Source of the DNA: Saprospiraceae bacterium
GTDB lineage: Bacteria > Bacteroidota > Bacteroidia > Chitinophagales > Saprospiraceae
Assembly: GCA_016714785.1 (NCBI GenBank)
Contig: JADKCC010000061.1
Coordinates: 1 to 64,000, forward strand
Direction: 5' to 3'
DNA: 64,000 nt
The notes beneath the pieces are model-generated. The model was given only the letters and a program-made list of their open reading frames with translations. It had not been told where the DNA came from and did no database searches. The first letter of the stretch is position 1; each line of letters starts with the position of its first letter. The translations under genes were made by a program, and so were the position numbers. This document shows positions 36,315 to 45,864 of this stretch, one piece after another.

Positions 36315-36348
36315 AGCCCGAACCAATGACCTAGCAGTAATTCGGGCT
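36315..36348. terminator. Terminator between the Septu-like cassette and sdhB
   Basis: AGCCCGAA / TTCGGGCT stem of 8 bp with an 18-base loop, A-rich on the left and T-rich (TATATTTTTT) on the right, so it can serve both converging transcripts. Confidence 0.75.
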
Positions 36349-36379
36349 ATATTTTTTCTATATTCTAGATAGATTCTAC

Positions 36380-37141
36380 CTATACTTCTTCACCACTAAA
36401 TACTGCCTTAAGATATGATCTGTTCATAAAGGCGATATTCTCAAGTTTGATTTCTTTTGGACATTCTGCTTCGCAAGCGCCTACATTGCTACACATACCA
36501 AAGCCTTCCTTGTCCATCTGAGCCACCATAGCTTGTGCTCGTTTGTCTGCTTCTACTACTCCTTGTGGTAAGTGACCTAAGTGAGCGATTTTTGCGGATG
36601 TAAAGAGCATTGCCGAACCATTCGGACATGCCGCTACACATGCTCCACAACCGATACAAGCTGCTGCTTCAAATGATTGACCTGCTCTACCTTTTTCTAT
36701 CGGAATCGCATTACCATCAGGTGCCTGACCTGCATTGACAGAGATATAACCACCTGCTTGCATGATACGGTCGAATGCCGATCTATCTACAGCTACATCC
36801 TTCAATACTGGAAAAGCACTTGCTCTATATGGCTCTACTACGATGATATCTCCATCCTTAAAAAATCTCATGTGCAACTGACAGGTAGTGGTACCAGAAT
36901 TAGGTCCGTGTGGCTGACCATTGATTACAAGGCTGCATGCTCCACAAATACCTTCACGACAATCATGTTCGAAAACTATAGGTTCTTTCTTCTGACTTAT
37001 TAAGTCTTCATTGAGAACATCCAACATCTCAAGGAATGACATGTGTTCATTGGCAACAACAGGGTAAGTCTCAAAGCTTCCTGATGTTTTACTATTTTTT
37101 TGTCTCCAGATTTTTATTTTTAAATTCATCTCTGCGCTCAT
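36380..37141 (-). CDS. sdhB: Succinate dehydrogenase / fumarate reductase iron-sulfur subunit
   Basis: Passes electrons from the flavoprotein to the quinone site in complex II. The 253 residues have an N-terminal 2Fe-2S ferredoxin part (CREGICGACSLVING) and the C-terminal 4Fe-4S/3Fe-4S part (CIGCGACVAACPNGSAM and later CSNVGACEAECPKEI). It is last in the sdhC-sdhA-sdhB operon, 20 bp after sdhA. The start may also be the fifth codon (MNLKIKIW), which fits the family slightly better. Confidence 0.95.
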   Translation of the reverse strand: MSAEMNLKIKIWRQKNSKTSGSFETYPVVANEHMSFLEMLDVLNEDLISQKKEPIVFEHDCREGICGACSLVINGQPHGPNSGTTTCQLHMRFFKDGDIIVVEPYRASAFPVLKDVAVDRSAFDRIMQAGGYISVNAGQAPDGNAIPIEKGRAGQSFEAAACIGCGACVAACPNGSAMLFTSAKIAHLGHLPQGVVEADKRAQAMVAQMDKEGFGMCSNVGACEAECPKEIKLENIAFMNRSYLKAVFSGEEV

Positions 37142-37161
37142 AATGGATATTTTTATCAGGA

Positions 37162-39154
37162 TTATTTATAACTTCTTGTTTTCAATTCTACATTTTCGAA
37201 TATCAATGGCTCTTTATGAAGGATTGGTTCTGTTTCATTCCATTCCCAGGCCGCTACATAAGCATATTCGCTATCTTTACGCATGGCCTCGCCATCTTCT
37301 GTTACAGATTCTTCACGGAAGTGACCACCACATGATTCATTTCTATTGAGTGCGTCCACCATCATCAGTTCGCCGTGTTCCAATAAATCAGCTACTCTGA
37401 TAGCTTTCTCCAATTCTGGATTGAACTCATCATTGCTACCCGGAACAAACACATCATTATAAAACTCTGCTCTAAGCTCACGAATCATTTGTCGTCCTTT
37501 AATAAGGCCTGCTTCGTTACGCGCCATGCCGCAGTATTCCCACATGATCTTACCCAACCGTCTATGGAAACTTTCCACAGATTGATTTCCTTTGGTATTC
37601 AATAATTTATCTATCAGTACTTTCGTTGCTTTTTCTGCTTCCAAAAACTCAGGTAAGTCATTTTTTATTTTTGGCGTCGATATTTCATTGGCTAAAAAAG
37701 TACCGATAGTATAAGGAATAACAAAGTATCCATCTGCCAATCCTTGCATCAATGCTGAAGCCCCCAATCTATTGGCACCATGATCTGAGAAATTGCATTC
37801 ACCCAAGGCAAAAAGCCCCGGTACATTGGTCTCCAAGTTATAATCTACCCACACACCACCCATGGTGTAGTGCACAGCAGGGTATATTTTCATGGGTTCT
37901 TTGTATGGATTTTCGCCAGTGATTTTTTCATACATTTCGAAAAGGTTACCATATTTTGCTGAAACCACTTCTTCGCCCAACGCTATGATTTGTTCATTAG
38001 ATAGATTTGTCAATCCTTTTTTATTGGCTTCTATCTTTCCATACCTCAGTATTGCATCTGAAAAATCAAGAAATACTGCCAATCCCGTAGGGCTCACACC
38101 ATGACCTTTGTCACATTCCACTTTTGCAGCACGTGAAGCTACATCTCTTGGCACAAGATTACCAAAAGCTGGATATCTTCTTTCCAAATTGTAATCACGG
38201 TCTTCTTCTTTGATATTAACACCTTTGAGTTTTCCTTGTTGGATGGCTTGGGCATCTTCTTTTTTCTTAGGTACCCATACCCGTCCATCGTTACGAAGTG
38301 ATTCTGACATAAGGGTCAACTTGGATTGATATTCACCTGATACCGGTATACATGTTGGGTGGATTTGTGTAAAACAAGGATTGGCCATGAGAGCACCTTT
38401 TTACTGATTTCCAAGCAGCCGTAACGTTGCACGTCATTGCATTCGTTGACAAGTAAAACACATTTCCGTATCCACCTGTAGCGATTACCACAGCGTGTGC
38501 GGCATGTCTTTCCAGCTCACCCGTCAATAGATTTCTTGCTATGATGCCTCGCGCTTTACCATCTACTTTTACCAATTCCAGCATTTCATGACGGTTGTAC
38601 ATTTGCACTGTACCGAGCGCTATCTGACGCGAAAGTGATTGATAAGCACCAATCAACAACTGCTGACCAGTCTGGCCTCTTGCGTAGAATGTACGTGATA
38701 CTTGCACACCACCAAAAGATCTGTTTTCTAGTAGTCCGCCATATTCACGAGCGAAAGGTACACCTTGTGCAACGCATTGGTCTATGATATCTACACTACA
38801 CTCTGCAAGTCTATGCACGTTAGCTTCACGCGCTCTATAGTCACCACCTTTGATGGTATCATAAAATAATCTGTATATACTATCGCCATCATTGGCATAA
38901 TTTTTTGCTGCGTTGATACCACCTTGTGCAGCGATACTATGCGCTCGACGTGGGCTATCATGGAAGGTAAAACACTTAACTGAATATCCAAGTTCACCTA
39001 ATGAAGATGCGGCTGCAGCACCTGCAAGTCCAGTACCTACAACAATGATTTCAAGTTTTCTTTTATTATTAGGAGCTACGATAGGCATGGTGGATTTGTA
39101 CTTTGTCCACTTTTCTGCCAATGGTCCTGCTGGTATTTTTGAATTTAAATTCAT
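37162..39154 (-). CDS. sdhA: Succinate dehydrogenase / fumarate reductase flavoprotein subunit, frameshifted
   Basis: Two frames together cover a full SdhA of about 664 residues. The N-terminal frame starts at MNLNSKIPAGPL (39154) with the FAD-binding VVGTGLAGAAAASSLGE and the HSIAAQGGINAAK flavin-linking region. The C-terminal frame carries ANPCFTQIHPTCIP, LMSESLRNDGR, GALGECNFSDHGANRLGASALMQG-type motifs and the catalytic Arg region. The break falls at an A5 run at about 38398-38402 (minus strand AAAAAGGTGC). Adding two A residues restores both frame and family spacing. Since the rest of the operon is intact, sequencing error is more likely than loss. The longer N-terminal ORF start at 39259 is rejected. 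Confidence 0.88.
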
Positions 39155-39215
39155 TTTATTTGATTTTAGTAACCAACTATTTGTGTTTAGTAAATAATGT
39201 TGTTTATAAAAGAGA

Positions 39216-39905
39216 TTACATCGATTTGAAGAAAAAATACCAAATCGGAATAATGGCAAAACCTAATGGAATCAGGATAGCATAAGCTTTACCAACATTA
39301 TGAATCAGTGGTGTATATTTTTTATGACTCAATCCCAAAGTCTGAAAAGCACTCTGAAATCCATGCCATAAATGAAAAGACAACACCAACATGCCTATCA
39401 AATATACTGCAACTATCCACAACTGACTGAATGCGGTGGAGACTCTAGTGAATAGGTCTTTAACCACAGGAAACCCTTCATAGCTTACCGTGGCCAATTC
39501 ATTAGTAAATTTCATTTTGAACCAGAAATCGCCCATGTGGATAAATGTAAATGCTAAGATCAAAGTACCCAACAAAGCCATGTTTTTGGATGCCCAAGTC
39601 GTCTTATTACTTTTAGATACAGCGTATTTCTGACCTTTTGCGCCTCTATTATAAAGGGTGATCGAAATTCCTACAAATGCATGTAAAATGATAAAAAAGT
39701 AATTGCCATACGCAACAATTTTGATCAAAGGGTTATGCGCCATCATGTACGCATAGGTATTAAAAGCTTCTCCACCATCATCTTTTAGTAATTGCAGATT
39801 GCCTATGAGGTGCACGACAAGAAACAATATCAGAAAAAGTCCTGTAAGACTCATCAATAGCTTTTTGCCAATACTGGAACTAAAAAAGGTAATTAACCAT
39901 TTCAT
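39216..39905 (-). CDS. sdhC: Succinate dehydrogenase cytochrome b subunit
   Basis: A 229-residue membrane anchor of complex II of the single-subunit (five-helix) type found in Bacteroidota. Motifs are SLTGLFLILFLVVHLIGNLQLL, with a haem-ligand His, and LWHGFQSAFQTLGLSH with a second. It is first in the operon, 61 bp before sdhA. A minus-strand -7 element TAGCTTTG lies at 39937-39930, 25 bp upstream of the start. Confidence 0.95.
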   Translation of the reverse strand: MKWLITFFSSSIGKKLLMSLTGLFLILFLVVHLIGNLQLLKDDGGEAFNTYAYMMAHNPLIKIVAYGNYFFIILHAFVGISITLYNRGAKGQKYAVSKSNKTTWASKNMALLGTLILAFTFIHMGDFWFKMKFTNELATVSYEGFPVVKDLFTRVSTAFSQLWIVAVYLIGMLVLSFHLWHGFQSAFQTLGLSHKKYTPLIHNVGKAYAILIPLGFAIIPIWYFFFKSM

Positions 39906-39929
39906 TTTGACATATTTTTAGTAATTGGG

Positions 39930-39937
39930 CAAAGCTA
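39930..39937 (-). promoter_or_regulatory. -7 element of the sdhCAB promoter
   Basis: TAGCTTTG on the minus strand fits the TAnnTTTG pattern, 25 bp before the sdhC start. The -33 TTG is imperfect (TTTTTC). Confidence 0.5.
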
Positions 39938-40114
39938 TGACTTAAAAGAGAATTTTGAAAAAACTGTTTTATTAATTTTATTATTTAGAATAATTCTATA
40001 CATTAAATAATAAAATTTGTCTTTATAAAACTATAAGTCTTATCTTTTTTCACTTAAAACTCATTTCCTTTTTGGGAAAACCATCAATATCAAACAAATA
40101 CCTTTTCAATTTCC

Positions 40115-40786
40115 ATGATACATCAAATTTCAAAAAATAATATTACATTCGCAGCTTTAAAAGAATCAATATTCATGTTTGGGATTAGCAAAAAAGAAAC
40201 AATTAGAAAAGAAAAGTATCAATACCTTTGTGGCGCTATGGACCTAGATTTCCTTGATCTAGATGAATTTGGCACCAAAGCATACCTGAAAGGGTTTGAA
40301 TTATTTAAATCTAGGAATGGTAAAATACGTAATTTATGCCAAAAGAAATCACCATCATTAGATAATGAAATCAATATGTTTGATTATAAATATACGGTGT
40401 CCACTGGAAAGACGTACCATGTTTTTGATCAGACAGTATTTTTTGTCAATGCCAAGGACCTAGCATTACCTTCTTTTATAATGAAACCTGAAAACATAGG
40501 CCATAAAATTGCGGCATTCTTAGGTTGGGAGGATATAGACTTTGAGCAATATCCAACATTCTCCAATACATATCACCTTATAGGTGAAAATGAAACATTC
40601 ATTAGGCACCATTTTGATGATAATATCTTGAAATTTTTCTCCAAAACGAGTGGATGGACCATAGAAGCAGCCAATTATTATCTCATATTTTATGCTGCCA
40701 ATAGCCTAGTTCCTGAAAATATCCTAATGGACTTTTATAGATTGGGCATGGGTGTTTATGACTTATTTAAGGAGTCTGACATTTAA
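40115..40786 (+). CDS. Hypothetical protein of an uncharacterised family
   Basis: A 223-residue soluble protein. The part PSFIMKPENIGHKIAAFLGWEDIDFEQYPTFS followed by YHLIGENETFIRHHF matches the pattern of a widespread uncharacterised family (LxPE...DIDFxxxPxFSxxYxLxGxxE). That family often carries N-terminal membrane helices, which are absent here. It stands alone between sdhC and the redoxin-dockerin gene. Function unknown. Confidence 0.75.
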   Translation: MIHQISKNNITFAALKESIFMFGISKKETIRKEKYQYLCGAMDLDFLDLDEFGTKAYLKGFELFKSRNGKIRNLCQKKSPSLDNEINMFDYKYTVSTGKTYHVFDQTVFFVNAKDLALPSFIMKPENIGHKIAAFLGWEDIDFEQYPTFSNTYHLIGENETFIRHHFDDNILKFFSKTSGWTIEAANYYLIFYAANSLVPENILMDFYRLGMGVYDLFKESDI

Positions 40787-40867
40787 TTTAGATAGAACAA
40801 TGAACCCTCTCTTTAGTAATTCAAAACAATAAAATATAAAAAATTTACTAATTGACTGATTAAAGTA

Positions 40868-40897
40868 TTGACAAATACACAAAATCCTTTATATTTG
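40868..40897 (+). promoter_or_regulatory. Bacteroidota-type promoter of the redoxin-dockerin gene
   Basis: TTG at 40868-40870, a 19-bp spacer and TATATTTG at 40890-40897 give an exact match to the TTG-19-TAnnTTTG pattern, 28 bp before the gene. Confidence 0.7.
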
Positions 40898-40925
40898 TAT
40901 TTTATAATCCGTCAAAATACTGAAA

Positions 40926-41939
40926 ATGAAAACTTTTTTTAAACTTTTCATATTCTCAATCTTCCTTTCACCTTATTCCTACTGCCAAACCAACATGCAT
41001 GATTTTAGTGTCACTGATGTGCATGGAAAACAGCATAAACTTTATAATGACTATCTCAACCAAGGCAAAGTAGTGGTTATAAAATTCTTTTTTACTTCTT
41101 GTCCACCCTGTATTGCCAATGCACCTTTATGGCAACAAAAATATGTGCAACATGGCAGTGGCACTCAAGGCGTTGAGTTCTTTAGTGTTACCACTATAAC
41201 TAGTGATTATGATCCTACTATCCAAGGATTTGAAGCAATATACAACCAAACCATGAAAGGAATAAGCCAAGATGGCGGGGCTCAAACGATAGCCAATCCA
41301 TTTAAAAATGGTACTTATGGTTCTTGGTGGGGCACTCCTTCCTTTGCGGTAATCGCACCTGACCGTTCATTAGTTTATGGCGTACAGTTCAGCCAATTGG
41401 ATGCCGCCATTGCAACAGCCAAAACCAAAGTAGGTGTTGTACCCAGTACTGTAAACCTTCAAGTGAGTACTTTTGGACCGGATATCCCTTCTGATCATAT
41501 CAAATTTTTTATTAGTCCTAAAGGTAGCAATTCACCAAAAATAGAAATAAAAAAGAACGCCCAAGGCGAATATAGTTTTACATACCCATCAGTTACAGTA
41601 CCTGAGATGATTGATCCCGAAATTACAATGGAGAGTTATGCGCAGGCTTATACCAGTCAGATTACGGCATCAGATCTTGTGGTCATTCAAAAACACATAT
41701 TAGGCCTCACACTCTTTGATGCGGCTTATAAATTGGTAGCTGCAGATGTCAATAGTGATGGGAAAGTAACAGCGTCGGATATTGTCAATATCAAAAAAGT
41801 GATCATAGGTTTAACAAATGAATATCCAAATAGCACTCCTTCTTATAAATCCATTCCTGAAAAGATAAGTTTTACAGCATCCGCAGGAGTAACGATTTCT
41901 CCAGAATTTATCGTAGTAAAAATGGGTAATGTAAATTGA
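40926..41939 (+). CDS. Exported thioredoxin-like protein fused to a dockerin type I-like domain
   Basis: A 337-residue protein. Signal peptide MKTFFKLFIFSIFLSPYSYC; then a TlpA-like redoxin domain with C59xxC62 (TSCPPCIANAP) and a G-T-P-S-F cis-Pro loop; then a linker; then two dockerin-like repeats at about residues 240-300 (SQITASDLVVIQKHILGLT and NSDGKVTASDIVNIKKVIIG), with calcium-loop Asp/Asn residues in the second. Dockerins usually bind cohesins, but here it may serve as a calcium-stabilised surface module. It has its own promoter. Confidence 0.87.
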   Translation: MKTFFKLFIFSIFLSPYSYCQTNMHDFSVTDVHGKQHKLYNDYLNQGKVVVIKFFFTSCPPCIANAPLWQQKYVQHGSGTQGVEFFSVTTITSDYDPTIQGFEAIYNQTMKGISQDGGAQTIANPFKNGTYGSWWGTPSFAVIAPDRSLVYGVQFSQLDAAIATAKTKVGVVPSTVNLQVSTFGPDIPSDHIKFFISPKGSNSPKIEIKKNAQGEYSFTYPSVTVPEMIDPEITMESYAQAYTSQITASDLVVIQKHILGLTLFDAAYKLVAADVNSDGKVTASDIVNIKKVIIGLTNEYPNSTPSYKSIPEKISFTASAGVTISPEFIVVKMGNVN

Positions 41940-41948
41940 GAGTAATAG

Positions 41949-42503
41949 TTAATGATTGGTTTTATTTACAAATTCAACCACTTCGTCTAAATATAAATCA
42001 AGCGTTTCTTTTAATGTTTTTGCTAGTTGATGATTTCCATCTAAATAATTTTGGATAGTAGAAATAGGCAATTTATTGGGCATTACCACAACATTCAAGT
42101 AATTTAATATCCCTGTAAGATGCTCCATTCCACGCAAATTTCCCGCTCTGCCAGTTGAAGTACCCAAAAGTGCTGCAAATTTACCACTGAAGGTACCTTT
42201 GTGATCTTTTACTGATAGTGCGTCAATAAAACTTTTCAATATACCAGGGAAGCTTCCATTGTACTCTGGACTGACAATTAAGAGTAATTTTGAAGGTATG
42301 ATTAATTCTTGCTGTAAACTATTGATGACTTGATTTTGACTGACTTCTGCATACATGCCTTGGGTAACGATTTCGTTTTGGATATCAGCCAGATCTAACC
42401 AATGGACATTTTTATATTTGTCAACAAGTGTTTCAAAGCAATACTTAGCAATTAACTTAGTTCTACTATTGGGTCTATTGGTTCCTGAAATGACTGTAAT
42501 CAT
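41949..42503 (-). CDS. NADPH-dependent FMN reductase family protein
   Basis: A 184-residue flavodoxin-fold oxidoreductase. The FMN phosphate loop is SGTNRPNSRTKL near residue 5, and SPEYNGSFPGILKSFIDAL and LLGTSTGRAGNLRG are the usual second and third FMN-contact segments (SsuE/ChrR type). It probably reduces FMN or quinones in the cytosol. It converges on the redoxin-dockerin gene with a 9-bp gap and no terminator between them. Confidence 0.9.
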   Translation of the reverse strand: MITVISGTNRPNSRTKLIAKYCFETLVDKYKNVHWLDLADIQNEIVTQGMYAEVSQNQVINSLQQELIIPSKLLLIVSPEYNGSFPGILKSFIDALSVKDHKGTFSGKFAALLGTSTGRAGNLRGMEHLTGILNYLNVVVMPNKLPISTIQNYLDGNHQLAKTLKETLDLYLDEVVEFVNKTNH

Positions 42504-42809
42504 AATAATATTTGATGTAGCAAACGAGTAATTTTAAGTTTTGTTTAATTTATTCCTTCCTTTTTGATAAAAACAAGATAAGAAATAAACCAAGAGGAAA
42601 TTGGCTATCATAAAATACTTCAAATGATGTAATAGATATCACGGCTTTATTTGTATATTTGCGGTTTATTTCAGCAAATCAAATGAGTAGTAAAAATATT
42701 TTAAGCAAGTAAATTGGTTAAATACGAAATTTTTATTTACAAATAATGGTTTAATAAAATACTGTTTCAATTTGTCTTGTAAATTATACAAATTTAATAA
42801 TGTCTTAAA
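42504..42809. other. AT-rich intergenic region before the UPF0173 gene
   Basis: About 306 bases with no ORF. TATATTTG near 42654 is a -7 type element for the rightward operon, with a poor -33. The divergent flavin reductase promoter should also lie here but is not clear. Confidence 0.35.
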
Positions 42810-43490
42810 ATGAAGTTGACATATCTCGGACAATCCGCTTTTCATCTAATAACTAATGGCATTAATTTGATTTTTGATCCAATGATCAGTGCCAACCCAC
42901 TTGCAAGCCACATCGAGTTATCAAGCTTAAGCAGTGATTATATTTTGCTCTCTCATGGACATAGTGATCATGTTGCTGACGCAGAAATTTTGGCAAAACA
43001 AAATAATGCAAAGATAATATCCAACTATGAAGTAGTATCGTGGTTTGAAAATAAAGGGATTGCTGGACATCCTATGAATTTGGGTGGCAAATACCCATTT
43101 GAGTTTGGTACCGTAAAATATGTCAATGCCGTTCATTCGAGCATGATGCCTGATGGAAGTTATGGTGGTGCACCAGGTGGTTTTGTTATTTGGAATGGTG
43201 ATAAAAGTTTTTATTTTGCTGGAGATACTGCTTTAACATTGGACATGAAATTGATTCCAATGCTCTGCCCTACCCTAGATTTCGCCATATTGCCCATAGG
43301 GGATAACTTTACAATGGGATACGAGGATGCTGTTCTAGCTGCTGATTTCATCCAATGCGACAAAATCATCGGTTGTCATTTTGATACTTTTGGATACATC
43401 AAGATAGATCATGAGGCTGCCATATCAGAATTTAAAAACGCTGGTAAAGAACTTATATTACTTAAAATCGGACAAAGTATAGACTTATAA
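42810..43490 (+). CDS. Metal-dependent hydrolase, UPF0173 family (beta-lactamase fold)
   Basis: A 226-residue beta-lactamase-fold hydrolase with the metal motif LLSHGHSDHVADA, a HxxxD (VHSSMMPD) region, and the FAGDTALTLDMKL Asp. The substrate of this family is unknown. It leads a tight operon: parA starts 8 bp after its stop. Confidence 0.93.
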   Translation: MKLTYLGQSAFHLITNGINLIFDPMISANPLASHIELSSLSSDYILLSHGHSDHVADAEILAKQNNAKIISNYEVVSWFENKGIAGHPMNLGGKYPFEFGTVKYVNAVHSSMMPDGSYGGAPGGFVIWNGDKSFYFAGDTALTLDMKLIPMLCPTLDFAILPIGDNFTMGYEDAVLAADFIQCDKIIGCHFDTFGYIKIDHEAAISEFKNAGKELILLKIGQSIDL

Positions 43491-43498
43491 ATATCAAC

Positions 43499-44281
43499 AT
43501 GGGTAAAATAATAGCAATTGCTAACCAAAAAGGCGGCGTAGGTAAAACTACTACAGCCATAAACTTGGCCGCTACACTTGCGGTCTTAGAAAAAAAAATA
43601 CTGCTCATCGATGCAGATCCTCAAGCCAATGCCACTTCTGGAGTTGGTGTCAAAGAAGATCAAATCACCATCACAACCTATGAATGCCTAGTGGAAGGTG
43701 CAAATCCACGTGATGGAATCATCGTAACTAATACACCAAATCTATCTATTTTACCCTCATCCATAGACTTGGTTGGAGCAGAAATAGAATTGGTCAACGC
43801 TAGCAATAGAGAATTCAAAATGAGAAGCGCTTTGGAAGGCTTAAAAGATGAATATGATTACATTTTTATCGATTGTTTACCATCTTTAGGTTTGATTACT
43901 TTAAATGCTTTGGCCGCAGCCGACAGTGTCATTGTACCCGTGCAATGTGAGTTTTTCTCATTAGAAGGATTCGGAAAACTAAAAGACACCATCAACCTAG
44001 TGCAGCAATCCATCAATCCTAATTTACAAGTAGAAGGTGTTGTGCTTTCGATGTATGATCAAAGATTACGTATGGCGAATATGGTTCTCGAAGAAATAAG
44101 ACACATTATCTCAGATCGCATTTATGAAACAATCATCCACAGGAATAGCAAAATTGGTGAAGCACCTTCATTGGGCCAGCCAGTGATCATATACGATGCC
44201 AGTAGCAAAGGGGCCATCAATTTCTTAAACTTAGCCAATGAATTCATCTCGATCAACGAAGCTGAAGCCGCTTATATTTAA
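43499..44281 (+). CDS. parA: Chromosome-partitioning ATPase ParA/Soj
   Basis: A 260-residue Walker-type ATPase with KGGVGKTT (deviant Walker A) at residues 11-18, the DADPQANAT switch I region, and FIDCLPSLGLIT switch II. Dimers bind DNA and pull ParB-parS complexes apart. parB starts 10 bp downstream. Its length and gene neighbour are those of chromosomal Soj rather than a plasmid ParA. Confidence 0.96.
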   Translation: MGKIIAIANQKGGVGKTTTAINLAATLAVLEKKILLIDADPQANATSGVGVKEDQITITTYECLVEGANPRDGIIVTNTPNLSILPSSIDLVGAEIELVNASNREFKMRSALEGLKDEYDYIFIDCLPSLGLITLNALAAADSVIVPVQCEFFSLEGFGKLKDTINLVQQSINPNLQVEGVVLSMYDQRLRMANMVLEEIRHIISDRIYETIIHRNSKIGEAPSLGQPVIIYDASSKGAINFLNLANEFISINEAEAAYI

Positions 44282-44291
44282 ATAATTTCAG

Positions 44292-45194
44292 ATGAACAAA
44301 AAAACAGAAGTTTCTAAAGGATTGCGCTCATTGCTTTCCAATATAGAAAAAACCAACAACCCGACCGAACGAAGCCAATTAGTAAAGGAGCTATCTAATA
44401 GTATTGCTTTTATTAGTCCCGAGCTTATTGAAGTCAACCCATATCAACCTCGTACAGAGTTTGACACAGATCAATTGATGGATCTAGCCAAATCTATAAA
44501 AATATCGGGCCTCATTCAACCTATTACAGTAAGATCTTTAGGTGGTAATAAATATCAACTGATTTCTGGCGAAAGACGTCTTCGAGCTTCAAAAATGGCG
44601 GGACTCAAAGATGTCCCTGCGTATGTGCGTGTGGCCAATGATCAAGAGATGCTCGAAATGGCATTGGTAGAAAACATCCAAAGGGCTGACTTAAATGCCG
44701 TGGAAATCGCCATTTCTTACCAAAGACTTATGGATGAATGCAATCTCACCCATGAAGCATTGTCTGAACGAGTAGGTAAAGATAGAAGTACTGTCACTAA
44801 TTATGTCAGATTACTCAAATTACCAGCTCAAATCCAAGCATCTGTCAAAGAAAACCAACTGAGTATGGGACATGCTAGAGCATTGGCAGGTGTGGACAAT
44901 ATCGCTTTGCAGCTAAAAATTTATAAGGAAGCTATCGACCAACAATTATCTGTAAGATCTTTGGAATCTCTAATCAAAAGTTATGCAACTCCTAAAGCCA
45001 CTACAACAGCTTCAAACGCCACCACATCAGGTATCACACTTGAAATACAAAAAATAAAGGAACAAATAAGTCATCAACTTGGTACAAAAGTGGATATAAA
45101 ACGAGCATCTTCTGGCAAAGGAAGCATTACTATTCTATTTAATTCCGACAAAGAATTTAACAATATCACACAGATATTAGCTAAAGATAATTAA
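44292..45194 (+). CDS. parB: Chromosome-partitioning protein ParB/Spo0J
   Basis: A 300-residue CTPase/DNA-binding protein with the N-terminal ParB domain (NPYQPRTEFD, ISGERRLRASKMAGL, ENIQRADLNAVE), the helix-turn-helix region (LTHEALSERVGKDRSTVTNYVRLLKLP) and a C-terminal dimer domain. It loads at parS. No match to the usual parS consensus was noticed in the adjacent kilobases, but it was not searched exhaustively. Confidence 0.96.
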   Translation: MNKKTEVSKGLRSLLSNIEKTNNPTERSQLVKELSNSIAFISPELIEVNPYQPRTEFDTDQLMDLAKSIKISGLIQPITVRSLGGNKYQLISGERRLRASKMAGLKDVPAYVRVANDQEMLEMALVENIQRADLNAVEIAISYQRLMDECNLTHEALSERVGKDRSTVTNYVRLLKLPAQIQASVKENQLSMGHARALAGVDNIALQLKIYKEAIDQQLSVRSLESLIKSYATPKATTTASNATTSGITLEIQKIKEQISHQLGTKVDIKRASSGKGSITILFNSDKEFNNITQILAKDN

Positions 45195-45220
45195 AACTTC
45201 CTTTACTGCGTTAATACAAA

Positions 45221-45862
45221 ATGAGCAACCAAAATTTTATCATCATTGCGATCTTGACTATTTTTATAAGTACTATAGCTTATGGACAAATCAATAATGG
45301 TGCGTTGGATCAATTTGGAAAACCAATACTCGTAGATACTGCTTACAACGAAAATGATACAATTATCAATAAAAATGGATTCTTTTCCCTTTTCAAAGGT
45401 AAACCAGGAAGAGCGGCATTCTATTCATTAGTCATCCCTTCTGGAGGTCAAATCTATAACAGAAGATGGTGGAAGGTCCCTCTTGCATTGGGTATTGACG
45501 GTGGATTAACTTATGTTTTGATCAATAATCGAAAACTTTATGGAGAAGCACAAGATCTATACGAAAAAGCTTTAACCGAAAAAGATCCATTGGCTAGTAG
45601 GTATAAGGATCAAAGAGATTATTACCGAAAATGGAGTGAATATGCTTGGGTATGGTTGATAGGAGGACATTTACTTACTGTCATTGATGCTTATGTTGAT
45701 AGGCATTTGATGGATTTTGACGTAAGTCCAGACTTAACTTTGTCTCAAAACTACGGACTTGATGGCCAATCAAACATAGCTTTTGGCGTTCATGCCGGCG
45801 TAAAAATAAATCTAACACCCAAAGTGCAAAAAACGCCCAATCAACTTTTATTAAGTCGATAG
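45221..45862 (+). CDS. DUF5683 family membrane protein
   Basis: A 213-residue protein with an N-terminal signal/anchor (IIIAILTIFISTIAYG) and the family core GKPGRAAFYSLVIPSGGQIYNRRWWKVPLALG, followed by a helix near AWVWLIGGHLLTVIDAY. DUF5683 genes commonly follow parAB in Bacteroidota. It is likely an envelope protein of unknown role. It starts 26 bp after parB and ends 2 bp before corA. Confidence 0.93.
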   Translation: MSNQNFIIIAILTIFISTIAYGQINNGALDQFGKPILVDTAYNENDTIINKNGFFSLFKGKPGRAAFYSLVIPSGGQIYNRRWWKVPLALGIDGGLTYVLINNRKLYGEAQDLYEKALTEKDPLASRYKDQRDYYRKWSEYAWVWLIGGHLLTVIDAYVDRHLMDFDVSPDLTLSQNYGLDGQSNIAFGVHAGVKINLTPKVQKTPNQLLLSR

Positions 45863-45864
45863 TT

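Noticed and set aside
38333..39259. Long N-terminal start for sdhA at 39259
   Set aside because: The added residues overlap the 3' end of sdhC and are not family-like. The start at 39154 gives the normal N-terminus.
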